A stretch of 64,000 nt of DNA from Mactra quadrangularis (GCA_025267735.1 CM046304.1:24183381-24247380), one strand, 5' to 3'. Counted from the stretch's first letter, positions 40,101-46,232 are shown. Program-made: numbers and translations. Notes: generated by a model not told the origin, from the letters alone.

Positions 40101-41525
40101 GAAGCTATATCCTTTATTTTTAACCTATGATATGGAAGGAAATCTTGGTGCCTTTGGTTGGGTGTTCCAAGGAAAACCAAATAACTTTCAAACAGAAGAA
40201 ATATTCCGCCTTTATCCTTTAACATATCCAGTGAGTATTTCTTTACATTTTGTTTTATTTCCGAATGATCCTGAGTACCTCCGAGTACTTCCGAATGTTT
40301 CCGAATGTTAAAATCGTAACTGCTCGGAAACTTTCGTGAATTGAATTATGTTTTCATCGGACAAATTCGATCGAGTTTAGAGTGTGAATGATTTTGAGTA
40401 TAACTTTTTAGATCGGCGAACTTTGCACTAACCTAAATTTGGATACTGCTGCGTGATCAGTGACGACTGTTAGCTAACGTTAGGGGTACGGGACAACTCA
40501 ACCCAAAGACATCTCAACCCGTGCATAACTCAACTCAAAGTTGGGACAACTCAATCCGTTAGTAGGGGATTGAGTTGTCTCGGGTTGAGTTGTCTTAGGG
40601 TTGAGTTCTTCTGACACTTCCGTTACGGAACGTTTTGGAACGTTCATGGTTACTGAACACGCTGCTGGTGTTATGTTTCAAAAAGTAACTTAAGAAAGAG
40701 TGATATATTTTACTTTAGACGTAAATAGTCTGGTATTAACATTATTTTAGATATTTTGGTCGATCATTTCTGATTATGGTTCTTTTGGCTACTGTAAGTA
40801 TCGAATATCGATTTATGGACTCTGCCGGCCATATCCTTCCATGGAAAATTGACAATACTGTCCATTTGTTGAGCATATGGAATAGTTGTCCACTGTAAAT
40901 GACGAAGTAAAAAGGATAGTCTGTTAAACGGCATAAAAATCATCATTAACAGTATTTACTCTTTCATTTACAATTATCTAAAGCCCTTAAAATGAAACAA
41001 ATGCATGTGTGAGTTGCAATCATATTTCGTCATTTCTGTAACCAAGATAAGTACAATGCATAACATCATTTTTGAGATTGTTAGTCTCCAATTAAAATCA
41101 ACACTAATAACTTGATGTTTTTTTTTCAGTTTCTATTTAACACAAGTATGTTACCTCCATGTATGTTCAATGAGAAATTCCAATTATTTGGAGTTCATAT
41201 TTATCTGCAAGACAGAACAAATCTTTTATGTACAAAAGTAGACGATGTACAATCTAATCCTGAAGTAGATTCGTCTCAAAACAACAGAAATCAACGAATT
41301 TCTAATGTAATATTAGTTAGCGATTCCAACACTGTGACATCGAAAAGTGACGGTGATAATTCTAAAGACATTGCTTTTAAAGACACATCGGGAATGAATC
41401 CTGTGGAAACAATTGATAAATCACACAAAAGCACCAATAGAAGCTCAATCTTAAAATATTCATACAGTTTGATAGCCATTTTGCTGTGTATGGTATTCAA
41501 AAGCCTCCATTTTCTACATAGATAG
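1046..41525 (+). CDS. Seven-exon gene for a secreted or surface-anchored protein, family not named
   Basis: Joining 1046-1178, 24872-24958, 33982-34079, 38286-38412, 39563-39742, 40058-40230 and 41130-41525 gives 1194 nt, a 397-residue protein and a TAG stop. All six introns are GT-AG and the phases (1,1,0,1,1,0) agree at every junction. Residues 18-33 are hydrophobic, as in a signal peptide. The ectodomain (about 46-302) has six cysteines (72, 158, 204, 222, 277, 300) that could form three disulfides. Recognisable blocks are YGIWKKLPYYD (47-57), GLYIQMG (171-177), MGTHYF (208-213), GNLGAFGWVFQG (236-247) and a PPCMFN motif (275-280). Sequons are at N86, an NET in exon 4, N270 and an NRS near the tail. 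Residues about 303-370 are polar (Ser/Asn/Asp-rich), then a hydrophobic segment (about 377-393) ends the protein, as in GPI-signal or tail-anchored proteins. An in-frame TAA lies two codons before the ATG. I know no enzyme motif here and do not assign a function. Joining exon 1 across a 23.7-kb intron is inference. Confidence 0.82.
1585..1653. mobile_element. 69-bp hairpin element with 8-bp direct repeats
   Basis: Two 29-nt arms (1586-1614 and 1623-1651) are inverted copies with only three mismatches, separated by an 8-nt AT loop. The hairpin is flanked by identical CAGACTCA at 1577-1584 and 1654-1661. A perfect 8-bp flanking repeat at a near-perfect hairpin is what a tiny hAT-type MITE insertion leaves. 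The arm sequence differs from the 77-152 family. A structured RNA is possible but the flanking duplication favours an insertion. Confidence 0.55.
2200..2337 (+). repeat. Probable retroposon 3' end with pentanucleotide tail
   Basis: An AT-rich stretch reading CCCTGTAATAAAGTATATT leads directly into a run of TTCTG and TTCTA pentamers (about 2312-2337). A 3' UTR-like sequence ending in a short tandem tail is typical of non-LTR retroposons. A second stretch of the same design is at 35230-35366. No coding part is left, so the left boundary is a guess. Confidence 0.35.
2735..2880. mobile_element. Two adjacent copies of the palindromic hAT-like mini-element
   Basis: The first copy (2735-2810) runs from CATTCCTGTACCTCGAGG to GGGTACGAGAATG and matches 77-151 closely, including the inner GGTTATCAAGATTCTCGA. 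The second (about 2806-2880) begins TCTCGTACC, overlaps the end of the first and again ends GGGTACGAGAATGG. I find no clean flanking duplication, so this may be an insertion of one element into the end of another or a tandem duplication. Confidence 0.6.
4898..5253. mobile_element. MITE-like element with AGGRCTKCAACGATTC ends
   Basis: The left end reads AGGACTGCAACGATTC and the right end is the inverse of AGGGCTTCAACGATTC. Both ends continue into GATTCGATT-type repeats that also lie in inverted orientation. The length is about 356 bp and no coding capacity is seen. The end style resembles hAT-derived MITEs, but I could not find a clean 8-bp duplication, so the superfamily is left open. Confidence 0.5.
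5887..6057 (+). pseudogene. Remnant of a non-LTR retrotransposon ORF2 C-terminus
   Basis: The frame from 5887 to the TGA at 6055-6057 encodes FSPKWWNVLPGHLK followed by SFISRLKTHLF. This fits the conserved end of many CR1/L2-like reverse transcriptase ORFs, usually GPKLWNSLP followed by SFKSRLKTHLF. Upstream the frame is lost, so the copy is 5'-truncated or decayed. The clade is my inference from this motif alone. It lies in intron 1 in sense orientation. Confidence 0.6.
8616..8888. repeat. Tandem duplication, two ~146-bp copies
   Basis: ACATGTAGT followed by AGTGCCGATGCATGTATAG occurs at 8616 and again at 8762. Both copies go on with ATCGGCAAA, GGTCGTT-like sequence and GTTGTTATCAAAAT. The copies differ by several substitutions and small gaps, so the duplication is old. 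Confidence 0.65.
9151..9207. mobile_element. Degenerate palindromic mini-element with 9-bp direct repeats
   Basis: It begins CCATTCTTAAGCC and ends CAGTATGAGAAT, an inverted pair related to the CATTCTCG/CGAGAATG ends of the element at 77-152. An inner AAGATTCT is also shared. GGTTCAAAC stands exactly on both sides (9142-9150 and 9208-9216), so the insertion boundary is clear. It may be 8 bp plus a chance extra base. Confidence 0.55.
10786..10965. repeat. Degenerate ~32-bp tandem array with poly-G runs
   Basis: Five or six units share CCTTTCAAAACATATG and GGCAAATGTCCGCC. Two runs of nine or more G (about 10776-10785 and 10811-10819) sit at the left end. An isolated GGCCAATGTCCGG at about 11054 looks like an outlying unit. 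No coding frame is preserved across the units. Confidence 0.6.
11530..12050. repeat. Satellite-like trimer, ~175-199 bp monomers
   Basis: Three monomers share AAATCCATGATTGCAAGG, then CAAAGTTGGATTCTAATCCA, then a CCAGAACATCCA-like stretch. The shared TGATTGCAAG-type core starts at about 11611, 11810 and 11985. The linkers also match (a run like AAAGGTTATGCTCAGATTAT). The size is in the range of bivalve satellite monomers. Divergence between monomers shows it is not a young array. Confidence 0.65.
12567..12859 (+). mobile_element. SINE family A, near full length
   Basis: The tRNA-like head has an A-box-like GAGCTCAGTCGGT and a B-box-like TTTGATTCCC. The body has ATTCTCCCTCCTACCACTGA, then CAGTCACTGATGG, then AACAGCTAAAT. 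The tail is CTACGGCGTTAAACCCAAC followed by A-rich sequence. The flanks repeat AAGACAT (12560-12566 and 12860-12866). The head has drifted well away from the GCCCGGCTAGCTCAG seen in other copies, so this is an older insertion. A SINE encodes no protein and is copied by LINE machinery. Confidence 0.85.
13543..13843 (-). mobile_element. SINE family A with perfect 11-bp target duplication
   Basis: The element is inverted, with tail (GTTTAACGCCGTAGCAACAC) on the left and head (TGAGCTAGCCAGGCGG) on the right. AGCAGTTCTCT stands at 13532-13542 and 13844-13854, which fixes the insertion. The GTTTGTTTGTTTG run on the left is the (CAAA)n tail seen on the opposite strand. Confidence 0.9.
17716..17883. 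repeat. Tandem duplication, two 84-bp copies
   Basis: CATTTGTAATGAAATA and AATTCAAAGAC recur at a spacing of 84 bp (the second motif starts at about 17778 and 17862). The copies are about 80% alike by eye. There is no coding signature. Confidence 0.6.
18250..18342. repeat. Imperfect hairpin, ~33-bp arms
   Basis: The left arm (18250-18281) and right arm (18303-18342) pair through GAGGATTGCCCGCAAGA against TCTTGCAGGCAACCCTC, with a 21-nt spacer. It could be the core of a foldback MITE, since TTAGC-type motifs also recur outside it (18130-18245), but I could not fix the ends. Confidence 0.45.
19237..19549 (-). mobile_element. SINE family A with perfect 11-bp target duplication
   Basis: Inverted copy with a well-preserved body and head (GAATCGAACCCACGACCCC and GAGCTGGCCGGGCGGC). 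AAAGAGATGGT occurs at 19226-19236 and 19550-19560, a perfect flanking duplication. It is among the better preserved A copies here and useful for a consensus. Confidence 0.9.
21099..21315 (+). mobile_element. SINE family B
   Basis: tRNA-like head with ACGCGCGTTTAAG and a B-box-like GGTTGAACCCC. The body has GTTGTTTCACTCCATCCAGG, GTGAATTGGCACTG and GATCACCTGCCT, and ends near TCGTACAAAATTGT. It matches the copy at 39231-39440 along its whole length, which is the main evidence for a dispersed family. No clean flanking duplication was found. Confidence 0.65.
21713..21950 (-). mobile_element. SINE family C
   Basis: Inverted copy. From the left it has CTAGCGCACATAGCCTAGC, CCCTTGTCTATAAACAGTA and ATTAATGGAGGAAAATT, then a degraded tRNA-like head with GGGATTCGAATAC and CCCGGCGCGC. 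It matches 44193-44598, 58740-59003 and, more distantly, 54760-54945. The shared tail seen in other C copies is missing or truncated here. Confidence 0.6.
24316..24612 (-). mobile_element. SINE family A, diverged
   Basis: Inverted copy with GCCGAAGCAACATATTGTTTAGGTC at the tail, GAAAGACTAAATCTCTGGATT in the body and GACTAAGCTTGTTGGGCGGGG at the head. Possible flanking duplication TAGAATTAT/TAGAATAAT, imperfect. It lies 260 bp upstream of exon 2. Confidence 0.75.
24872..24958 (+). CDS. Exon 2: start of the conserved ectodomain (residues 45-74)
   Basis: The acceptor TTCATTACAG ends at 24871 and the donor GTAAGT is at 24959-24964. The exon is 87 nt, entered and left in phase 1. It encodes YGIWKKLPYYDKEAFDEGY and VNDVCR, with the first ectodomain cysteine (Cys72). 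The aromatic and charged pattern is unlike intron translation in this AT-rich DNA, and the phase fits both neighbours. Confidence 0.82.
24986..25469. mobile_element. MITE with TGGTGG ends and TA duplication, 25 bp past exon 2 donor
   Basis: The left end reads TGGTGGAGTGTTTCTGCCAC and the right end is the inverse of TGGTGGCGTAGTACTGCCAC, about 20 of 24 positions matching. TA stands on both sides (24984-24985 and 25470-25471), as in Tc1/mariner-type insertions. Each terminal repeat is itself a small palindrome (TGGTGG...CCACCA). Inner inverted pairs such as GTTAATTAAGTGGCTAACTAG support a foldback. A second element is nested inside at 25075-25343. Confidence 0.65.
25075..25343. mobile_element. 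piggyBac-like MITE with TTAA duplication, nested
   Basis: The ends are AGGTACTAGTTCACAGATTT and the inverse of AGGTACTCATTCACAGATTT, about 18 of 20 matching. TTAA lies exactly on both sides (25071-25074 and 25344-25347), the signature of piggyBac-type transposition. The element is 269 bp with no coding frame. Its position inside the TA-flanked element shows it arrived later. Confidence 0.7.
26500..26791 (-). mobile_element. SINE family A, well preserved
   Basis: Inverted copy with tail CCGTAGAAACACATTG, body AGGCTAAATCTCTGGATTTA and head CAACTGAGCTAGCCGGGCGG. The head keeps good A and B boxes (TAGCTCAGTTGG and a TTCTATTCCC-type B box on the minus strand). Flanking duplication is not evident. 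Confidence 0.85.
26934..27156. mobile_element. Short element with CAGT..GTTCGAA inverted ends
   Basis: The left end CAGTAAACGTTCGAAAG pairs with the inverse of CAGTGAGAGTTCGAAGG at the right, about 13 of 17. The length is 223 bp with no coding frame. CAGT ends occur in several cut-and-paste families, but the flanking duplication is unclear, so no superfamily is assigned. Confidence 0.45.
27641..27890. repeat. 35-bp minisatellite, about seven copies
   Basis: The motif TAAAAACTGACTTATTGAAT recurs with starts at 27661, 27696, 27731, 27766, 27801 and 27836, an exact 35-bp period, joined by CTCTYGCTCGCTCTT. Copies differ at one or two positions, mainly C/T in CTCTYG. Flanking units are degenerate (27841-27890). 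Such near-identical units are prone to length change. Confidence 0.9.
29058..29250 (-). mobile_element. SINE family D
   Basis: On the minus strand it has a tRNA-like head with GGCCGAGTGGTATGACGTCG and a B-box-like region, then TTCCTTAAGCAAAAAATTA and CTAGCTCAGTATATGGGGCC. It matches copies at 38465-38650, 50951-51150 and 60118-60320. The B box is degraded (CGAATCTCAT), so this is an old copy. Confidence 0.6.
29333..29400. repeat. AAT-rich simple repeat
   Basis: Imperfect runs of AAT and AATAAT mixed with ATT. Low-complexity sequence with no further signal. Confidence 0.8.
29788..30073 (+). mobile_element. SINE family A
   Basis: Head GCCCGGCTACCTCGGTCAG, B-box-like GAGTTCGATTTACG, body ATTCCCCCTGCTACCACTGA and tail GTTGCTACGGCGTTTAGCCC. 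The mutated B box suggests age. It lies between two direct repeats (about 29713-29787 and 30083-30180) that are too long to be a target duplication. Confidence 0.8.
30757..30962 (+). mobile_element. SINE family A, 5'-truncated, 11-bp target duplication
   Basis: It lacks the tRNA head and starts in the body at TTCTCCCTCCTACCA. The tail ends in five to six CAAA units. ATTGATATAAA is repeated at 30746-30756 and 30963-30973. Truncation at the 5' side with a flanking duplication is the product expected of target-primed reverse transcription that stopped early. Confidence 0.9.
31490..31738 (+). mobile_element. SINE family A, 5'-truncated, 12-bp target duplication
   Basis: It starts in the last part of the head (CGGACGGGGCATAC) and runs to a (CAAA)n tail. 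AATGCTGTATTA stands at 31478-31489 and 31739-31750. The body is close to that of the copy 750 bp upstream, which suggests both are young. Confidence 0.9.
32860..32950 (-). repeat. Possible tRNA-derived SINE fragment
   Basis: On the minus strand there is GAGCAGTAGGTCAGTAGTAGG, then AAGCGCTTAGAGATCGATCG, then CCTGGGTTTGAATCGC. Spacing of the A-box-like and B-box-like parts suits a tRNA-derived head. No second copy of this type is in the window, so it stays tentative. It is not a functional tRNA gene: the acceptor stem does not pair. Confidence 0.35.
33982..34079 (+). CDS. Exon 3 (residues 74-106)
   Basis: The acceptor TCTCCATTTCAG ends at 33981 and the donor GTAAAT is at 34080. The 98-nt exon is entered in phase 1 and left in phase 0. 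It encodes EYYHGFLFMKD, an NNT sequon and MPIYDMDGELMGIQTS. The GC content is visibly higher than the surrounding intron. The donor is weaker than the others, but the phase fits exon 4 exactly. Confidence 0.85.
34845..35165. mobile_element. MITE-like element with ~45-bp inverted ends
   Basis: The left end CATTTGGAACTCCTCGGCTA pairs with the inverse of the right end, which reads CATTCGGAACACCTCGACC on the other strand. The match goes on through GAATAACCTCGGA against GAATAATCTCGGA. Possible flanking repeat ATTCGCCTGG (34835-34844) and ATTCACGTGG (35166-35175), 8 of 10 matching. A long duplication would suit Mutator-like elements, but this is weak. Confidence 0.5.
35230..35366 (+). repeat. Probable retroposon 3' end with (TTCTG)n tail
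   Basis: An AT-rich stretch with TTGAAAAATAAAAGTAATG runs into four TTCTG units (35346-35366). The layout is the same as at 2200-2337. No coding part remains. The left limit is not defined by the sequence. Confidence 0.35.
37756..37899 (+). mobile_element. SINE family D, partial head
   Basis: It starts within the head (GATATTGGACTGG), keeps a strong B box (GGTTCGAATCCC), and continues through CTGTTGTTCCTTTGAGCAAG and TTTATCCTATTAGCTAAATA. The 3' part is missing. Confidence 0.65.
38107..38240. repeat. Dispersed repeat, partner at 47973-48113
   Basis: It shares AGTGGGTGTCC, ATTTCTGTTKGGCAACCAAA, CAAGATATAGTGCTTGYTAC and ACTTTCATATC with the partner copy, same orientation, about 80% alike with gaps. 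No coding function is evident and I do not recognise the family. It lies just upstream of exon 4. Confidence 0.55.
38286..38412 (+). CDS. Exon 4 (residues 107-148)
   Basis: The acceptor TTATTCCACAG ends at 38285 and the donor GTATGT is at 38413. The 127-nt exon is entered in phase 0 and left in phase 1. It encodes IPGNMKGFNSKNETIDLPP with an NET sequon, then EIMPPVLKG and NIQYYTVT. No cysteine lies in this exon. Confidence 0.87.
38465..38650 (+). mobile_element. SINE family D
   Basis: Head AAGCTGAGTGGTTACGATG, B-box-like TGGTTCGTATCC, body CTGCTGTTTCCTTGTGCAAG and TTATCCTACTAGCTTAGTAC, and a 3' part with GACTCGAAAGTGATAAATG. It starts 52 bp into intron 4. A tRNA-like fragment (GTGGTTCGAAACCCATCAGG) follows at about 38710 and may be the head of a broken B-type copy. 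Confidence 0.7.
39231..39440 (+). mobile_element. SINE family B
   Basis: The tRNA-like head AGTGGTAGACGCGCGTTAAG with B box ATACGAACCCC is cleaner than in the other copy at 21099. The body GTTGTTTCACTCTATTCGGG and the 3' part ATCGTACAAAATCGTCC match it. It sits in intron 4. Confidence 0.7.
39563..39742 (+). CDS. Exon 5 (residues 149-209)
   Basis: The acceptor TTACCTTTTCAG ends at 39562 and the donor GTAAGT is at 39743. The exon is 180 nt, phase 1 at both ends. It encodes AYFKHPSLLCQPY (Cys158), GLYIQMGNDP, a histidine-rich VHHLHIPLK and KGHCAPLMG (Cys204). The next intron, at 315 nt, is the shortest in the gene. Confidence 0.9.
39815..39925 (+). mobile_element. SINE family D, 3'-truncated, inside the 315-bp intron 5
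   Basis: Head TTTGGCCGAGTGGTTTCGAC with a degraded B box (GGTTCAAATAAC), then CTGTTTTCTCTTGAG. It fills about a third of the intron without touching the splice sites. Confidence 0.6.
40058..40230 (+). CDS. Exon 6 (residues 209-266)
   Basis: The acceptor CTTTTTTCAG ends at 40057 and the donor GTGAGT is at 40231. The exon is 173 nt, phase 1 in and phase 0 out. It encodes THYFMGLSPSMLCEKLYP (Cys222), FLTYDMEGNLGAFGWVFQG and EEIFRLYPLTYP. The Gly- and aromatic-rich centre looks like the most constrained part of the domain. Confidence 0.9.
40490..40608. repeat. Foldback built from GGGTTGAGTTGTC units
   Basis: The left arm (40490-40556) has ACAACTCAACCC and variants several times. The right arm (40567-40607) has the inverse, GGGTTGAGTTGTC, about three times. 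The two arms can pair over much of their length. It lies in intron 6, 260 bp after exon 6. Confidence 0.65.
41130..41525 (+). CDS. Exon 7: end of ectodomain, stalk and hydrophobic tail (residues 267-397)
   Basis: The acceptor TTTTTTTTCAG ends at 41129. The exon opens in phase 0 with FLFNTSMLPPCMFN (NTS sequon, Cys277), then FGVHIYLQD and NLLCTK (Cys300). It continues into a polar, low-complexity stretch rich in Ser, Asn and Asp, and ends with SLIAILLCMVF plus a short basic tail. That tail suits a GPI-attachment signal or a single membrane span. The TAG stop is at 41523-41525. Confidence 0.9.
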   Translation, partial: FLFNTSMLPPCMFNEKFQLFGVHIYLQDRTNLLCTKVDDVQSNPEVDSSQNNRNQRISNVILVSDSNTVTSKSDGDNSKDIAFKDTSGMNPVETIDKSHKSTNRSSILKYSYSLIAILLCMVFKSLHFLHR

Positions 41526-41544
41526 CGTTGCATCCGAAAGATAA

Positions 41545-41550
41545 AATAAA
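41545..41550 (+). terminator. Candidate polyadenylation signal AATAAA
   Basis: AATAAA 20 bp after the stop codon, the first of several (others near 42310 and 42343). In such AT-rich DNA the hexamer is frequent, so which one is used cannot be told from sequence. Confidence 0.35.
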
Positions 41551-44192
41551 TAAGCGCGAAGCTCTTTGAAACAGCAATAATAAGTGCTATAAATTCGGAT
41601 ACTGTCAAGACTGACGATACATGCAATGAACTCAAACAGTGGAGAGAAACATGAGTTCAAACGGAAGAATATTAAATCGGCATATCCGAATTTTCTGATA
41701 CTAATCTTATTTCGGATAAAACATTATTCGGATATGACTATTACAATCAGCGAAGTGATATTCGCGTGCAGATCGGATAATAAACTGTGATGCCTTTGAG
41801 ACATCGTGCGTTTTATGGATGTGATAGTGTTTTTGTAATGCCAAAATGTATGAATAGCGATGTAGTACACTTTTTAGTCCTGGAATTGTCACGTACCCCA
41901 CCCACTTCCTGCTTTTTGCGCCACTTTTGTCTACACAACTCTGAATACATCTTGTCGGTGCTTACGGTGATGTTGCAATTTTTAAATAATTTATTTTTTA
42001 TCGCTAATGATTTCCGATGTGGGTTGACTCTTGTTTCATTTGAAAAAATATTTGTGAAGAAAAGTAGTCCGTCAATTGTAGGACAAAGCAAAGTGACAAC
42101 ACTATAATGAATCAGGTGATACATGCTCACATGTTTTATTAGAAACACGAAGGATTTACGACTTTCAATGTGCTTTTTGGTGGTGATTAATCATTCACTC
42201 GGATCTCAGTCCCTCTTCTGGAAATTAATCATGCAAAAAAGTGAATCCAGAAACTTAGGTTCGTATTTGCTGATTAATTTGAAAACCAAGATGAAAAACG
42301 TTGCTCATCAATAAAAGACGAAAAAAACCTTACAGAGGTGAAATAAATGCTGGATAAAAATATTTTGAAATTTTATTACTAAAAACACACTGCTTGGATT
42401 AGAAAAGTATTCAATAAAACTCTGAAGAACACTCTGCTACTAAGAAACAAATTGCTACAAAATGGTGCGTACGGGAAATACAACCACCGGAAGTTAAGCT
42501 AGAAGGAACAGAAATGGAAGCCTGAAAATTTTTATCAACTCTTACATGTATATGCAGTACAAAACTACATAACGGAATGATATTTTCCTGAGAGCTGTAC
42601 AAGACAAAGAAAACAGAAGGTAAAGAATCTCCTTAAAAGTCTTGTCTTTTTTATTTCCAATTAACGTGGCTCTGTTTAAATGACGAATGGATAAGTTTGT
42701 TTGCTTCTGTTGTATTTGTTTTTACAGTTCACCGAGTTTAGTCATTGAACTACTCGGCTTTTGCCTGAATCATTCAGTGTTAATGTCCTTTAATTAGACA
42801 GAATGGCGCTTGGAGTTCACCAGTGCAGTACATGTAATGAATTGTCTAGTTAACAAATGACATACAAGCTTTTACTGCTGTTGGCAGTATTGAAAACTGA
42901 TTGCACTGGCTAAACTACTGACAGGTGATAATGTTTGCCTTCTCTGGATAAGTCTTCTACTTGGTAACGGGCAGGTGAACTTTATAAAGGACTACCTTAT
43001 GGATTCCCTTCATTTAGTGTAATAACGTATGTTGAAGAAGTACTTGATTTAATACATATTTTATTGAAAATAATGGATTAGATAACAGCCATATGAAGCC
43101 AATATGTTTCGTTTCCGTGGTCAATGATTACAACATGGTAATTATATGTGGATAGATAAATAAATTAATAAATACACTTGCAAACATCAAACCCTCTACG
43201 AAACAATATTATTTTAGAAATTAAACTGCAAGGATACTTTGCACATGTTGCAGAAGAAAGACAGAATGGGGATAAATAAGAAAACAAAAAAAAGCAAAAC
43301 AGAAAAAGAAATATAATGTCACACGAATTTCCGAGAACCGTTAATAAATGAAGCAACGGCGTTATATAAATGTTTGTAAATAATAATAGAAGAACTTACT
43401 TTCACGTGAGTCACAGCTGCTATACTTGTTTTTATTTCCAGAAGCTGTAAGGTAATGTTGATACCTGTGCAACCTAAGGCTGACAATGTTTGTAGTTGAC
43501 ATAGGGAGGACGCAGCTGATGGATACGGTAATTAAGTGTATGGGAAAAAGGTGAATTGGCTTGGATTCTCTTGTACACCTCATTTAATTAAACGCTTAAT
43601 TGCTTTTTAATAGCTGTGGAAGATTGAAAATAATGTGATATTTAGTCATATAAGGGTGAATATACCACATTTTGATGACTTATTTATGCTTAAGGCATGC
43701 TACTATTGTATGTATGTGTTGAGTATATACAGTACAACCTCTCTTGAGCAACACTGGGAGGGACTATAGTGTGTTGCTGTTCAGGGGTTGTTGTTCTGCA
43801 GAGGTTAAATGCAATTAAAATCGCATATTAGGGAAATATTAGTGTTGTTGTGCAGAGAATTTAAAAGTTTTTTCTTTAGTCAATATGAACTAACTGTAAG
43901 TGGTATTGAAAGTACATGTATATTTTTGTTTCAAGTCAATATGAGCAAGCTTTATTCAATATTTAAAAAGGTTTAAATTCTTCATGAGTTTTAGATACAA
44001 TCTACGAGTGAGGTACTTTACAGTTTGAATTATAGATTATATGTTTGTTGAAAGTAAATTGTAAATGATTTAGTGTTCGACTCTAAATGTATTATGAAAT
44101 AACTAGAAACGCTCCGTAAAACAGAGTGATTGTGATATCATGCTGTCAAACTTCAATATAAGCACTACTGAAGTATAATTAAATTTATTTTG

Positions 44193-44598
44193 TTGGGTTT
44201 AATGCCGTAGCAACACATTGTATATGCCATATAACGGCATCCAGCGCACATAACCTAGCTCTTTTGGACCCTTGTCTATAACCAGTACTCACCTACCCTT
44301 CCACAAGGTCGAAAATATTTCCATGTACCTTTTTAATGGAGAAAAATTGACGTTATTGTCAAATTTTCATGGAAGGGTATAACCTCCCCGGGTAGGATTC
44401 GGACTCTAGATTCGAAAACCAGGCGCGCTACTAACTGCGCTAGATTTTCCTCCATTAATAAGATATGTGGGGACGTTTCCGGTCTAGTGGAAGTGTAGGT
44501 GTGTACTGGTTATAGACAAAGGTCCAGGAAAGCTAGGATAGGTGCTCTGGACGTCGTTATACAATGTGACAATGTGTTGCTACGGCGTTAAATCCAAT
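44193..44598. mobile_element. Two family C SINE copies joined head to head (inverted pair)
   Basis: The left half is a minus-strand copy: tail GGTTTAATGCCGTAGCAACAC, then CCTTGTCTATAACCAGTAC, and a head with GGATTCGGACTC. The right half is a plus-strand, 5'-truncated copy with TACTGGTTATAGACAAAGG and tail GTTGCTACGGCGTTAAATCC. The outer ends therefore form an inverted repeat of about 100 bp. It shows that C-type elements end in the same tail as family A. Confidence 0.65.
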
Positions 44599-45060
44599 AT
44601 TATAAATAAATACGAATTTCCTTTCCCTAGAGTCAAGACAATCATGCCATAAGAATGCATCGCCCATAAATGGCACATAAACATGTTGACATGCTCACTA
44701 TATTGTTTCCTATAATATATTTCCCTGGTATTGATTTCTAGTAATATTAAGCTTTTAAATATTTTACCGACATTTTCTAAGACAGTTTGCTTGCCGTATT
44801 AGGTGTGACAATTTTCTGGAAAATGTAAGAACAACGTGTAGGTCTAAATTATGAATGGAAGGGAAACTGTGACATGTTTGAGAAATTATTATGCATTGCT
44901 AAAAGCCATACTCTGATTCTAAAGCTAAGAGTTATTCAAGAGTTTTACTCAATCTAAGTGGTCCACACTAGCGATTGATGGTTGTATAGAGCTAATATTG
45001 AAATAATGGTATAAGATTGAAAAAAACTATTAAAGATAAGTAAGAAGTATTTACTTTACT

Positions 45061-45351
45061 CGCCCGGCTAGCTCAGTCATTAGCGCACAGGTCTATTGAT
45101 CGAGGACTCGTAGGTTCAATACCTGGACGGGACATTCTTCGTGGAGCTTGGTCATGAAATATTTATTGCGACCATTCTTCCTTCTAACACTAATTCTTAA
45201 TCATGTAGGGCGGTTTTCAGTTACTGATGGAAGTAACTCGTCAACAGCTAAATCCAAAAATTAAGTCTTTTAAGGAAGGGTGGGCAGGTTGATAGACCTC
45301 TGTGATATGACCTATTCAATGTGTTGCTACGGTATTAAAGCTAACCAACAA
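45061..45351 (+). mobile_element. SINE family A, full length
   Basis: Head CGCCCGGCTAGCTCAGTCAT with A box intact, B-box-like AGGTTCAATACC, and tail GTTGCTACGGTATTAAAG. The tail and B box have drifted. No clear flanking duplication. Confidence 0.85.
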
Positions 45352-46232
45352 GAACAATTAGTACAACAGACAAAATTCCGTTCCAAAATCACTAATAACT
45401 AAATGAATAAAGTTTGAATCCATAGTTACAAAATAAAAAAGGCTCTGAGTAATTCTTGACAAAAATTATCTTAAAGTTTGTCTCCGACATTAGTGTTGCT
45501 TCTGTTTTATTCGTTGTTTTTTTCTGTTTCCAGATGAACGGTGATTTTCTTTCTTTTTTTTCGCTCATACTTAATTCGCCATTAGCAAAAAATGTTCTAT
45601 GAGGGAATATTTGTCATTTATTTCAGGCTGATGGTTGTCTTTAAGACAGTTTGGAAAATCAGAAAGAAAAAATACAGGAATATTTGATTTGTGCAAGGCA
45701 AAAAATCCTTTTAAAAATCTCTTACAATGCGCTGTTTTATATGGAAGGAGAATTCTAAAATCCAGATAGGAAGAAAACCATCTTGGATAAATCACACCTT
45801 TAAATTGCCAAGCGTGCATATAAGATTCCATGGTTTATATCAGAAAATCTACGGTTGCCATGACAATGTTACATTGGAAACTCTCTGCTTTTATCCTTAT
45901 TTTTTCTGTCTTGTTATTAATAATCTCTGGGTCTTATCTCCATGTAACATTGTCGCTGTGATATTGTTAAACATGTCGAGAAAAAAACCCAATTGAGCAT
46001 CTTAAACATTAAACTTTGTGCAATATTTCAACGGCGGATGTGTTTCAGAGTTTGTGATTTTAAGTTTTTTTGTCGGAGCCATATGTGAAGTGAGATTTTA
46101 AGTATCCCTTCAGGGATTTCAAAGTATAAGATTTCCTTGCTCAGTCTGTACGTTTTTAAAGAGGTTTAAGAAAATTACATTTACGATGGTCCCACAAAAT
46201 TTGTCACTTTGAAACGAACGGGCAAATGGGGC

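Noticed and set aside
41787..42148. Open frames of over 100 codons on both strands downstream of the gene
   Set aside because: No family recognised on either strand; more likely 3' UTR or intergenic sequence that lacks stops by chance.
45061..45135. tRNA-gene-like sequence (also at other SINE heads)
   Set aside because: It is the head of a SINE: the same body and tail follow in many copies and the cloverleaf stems are damaged.
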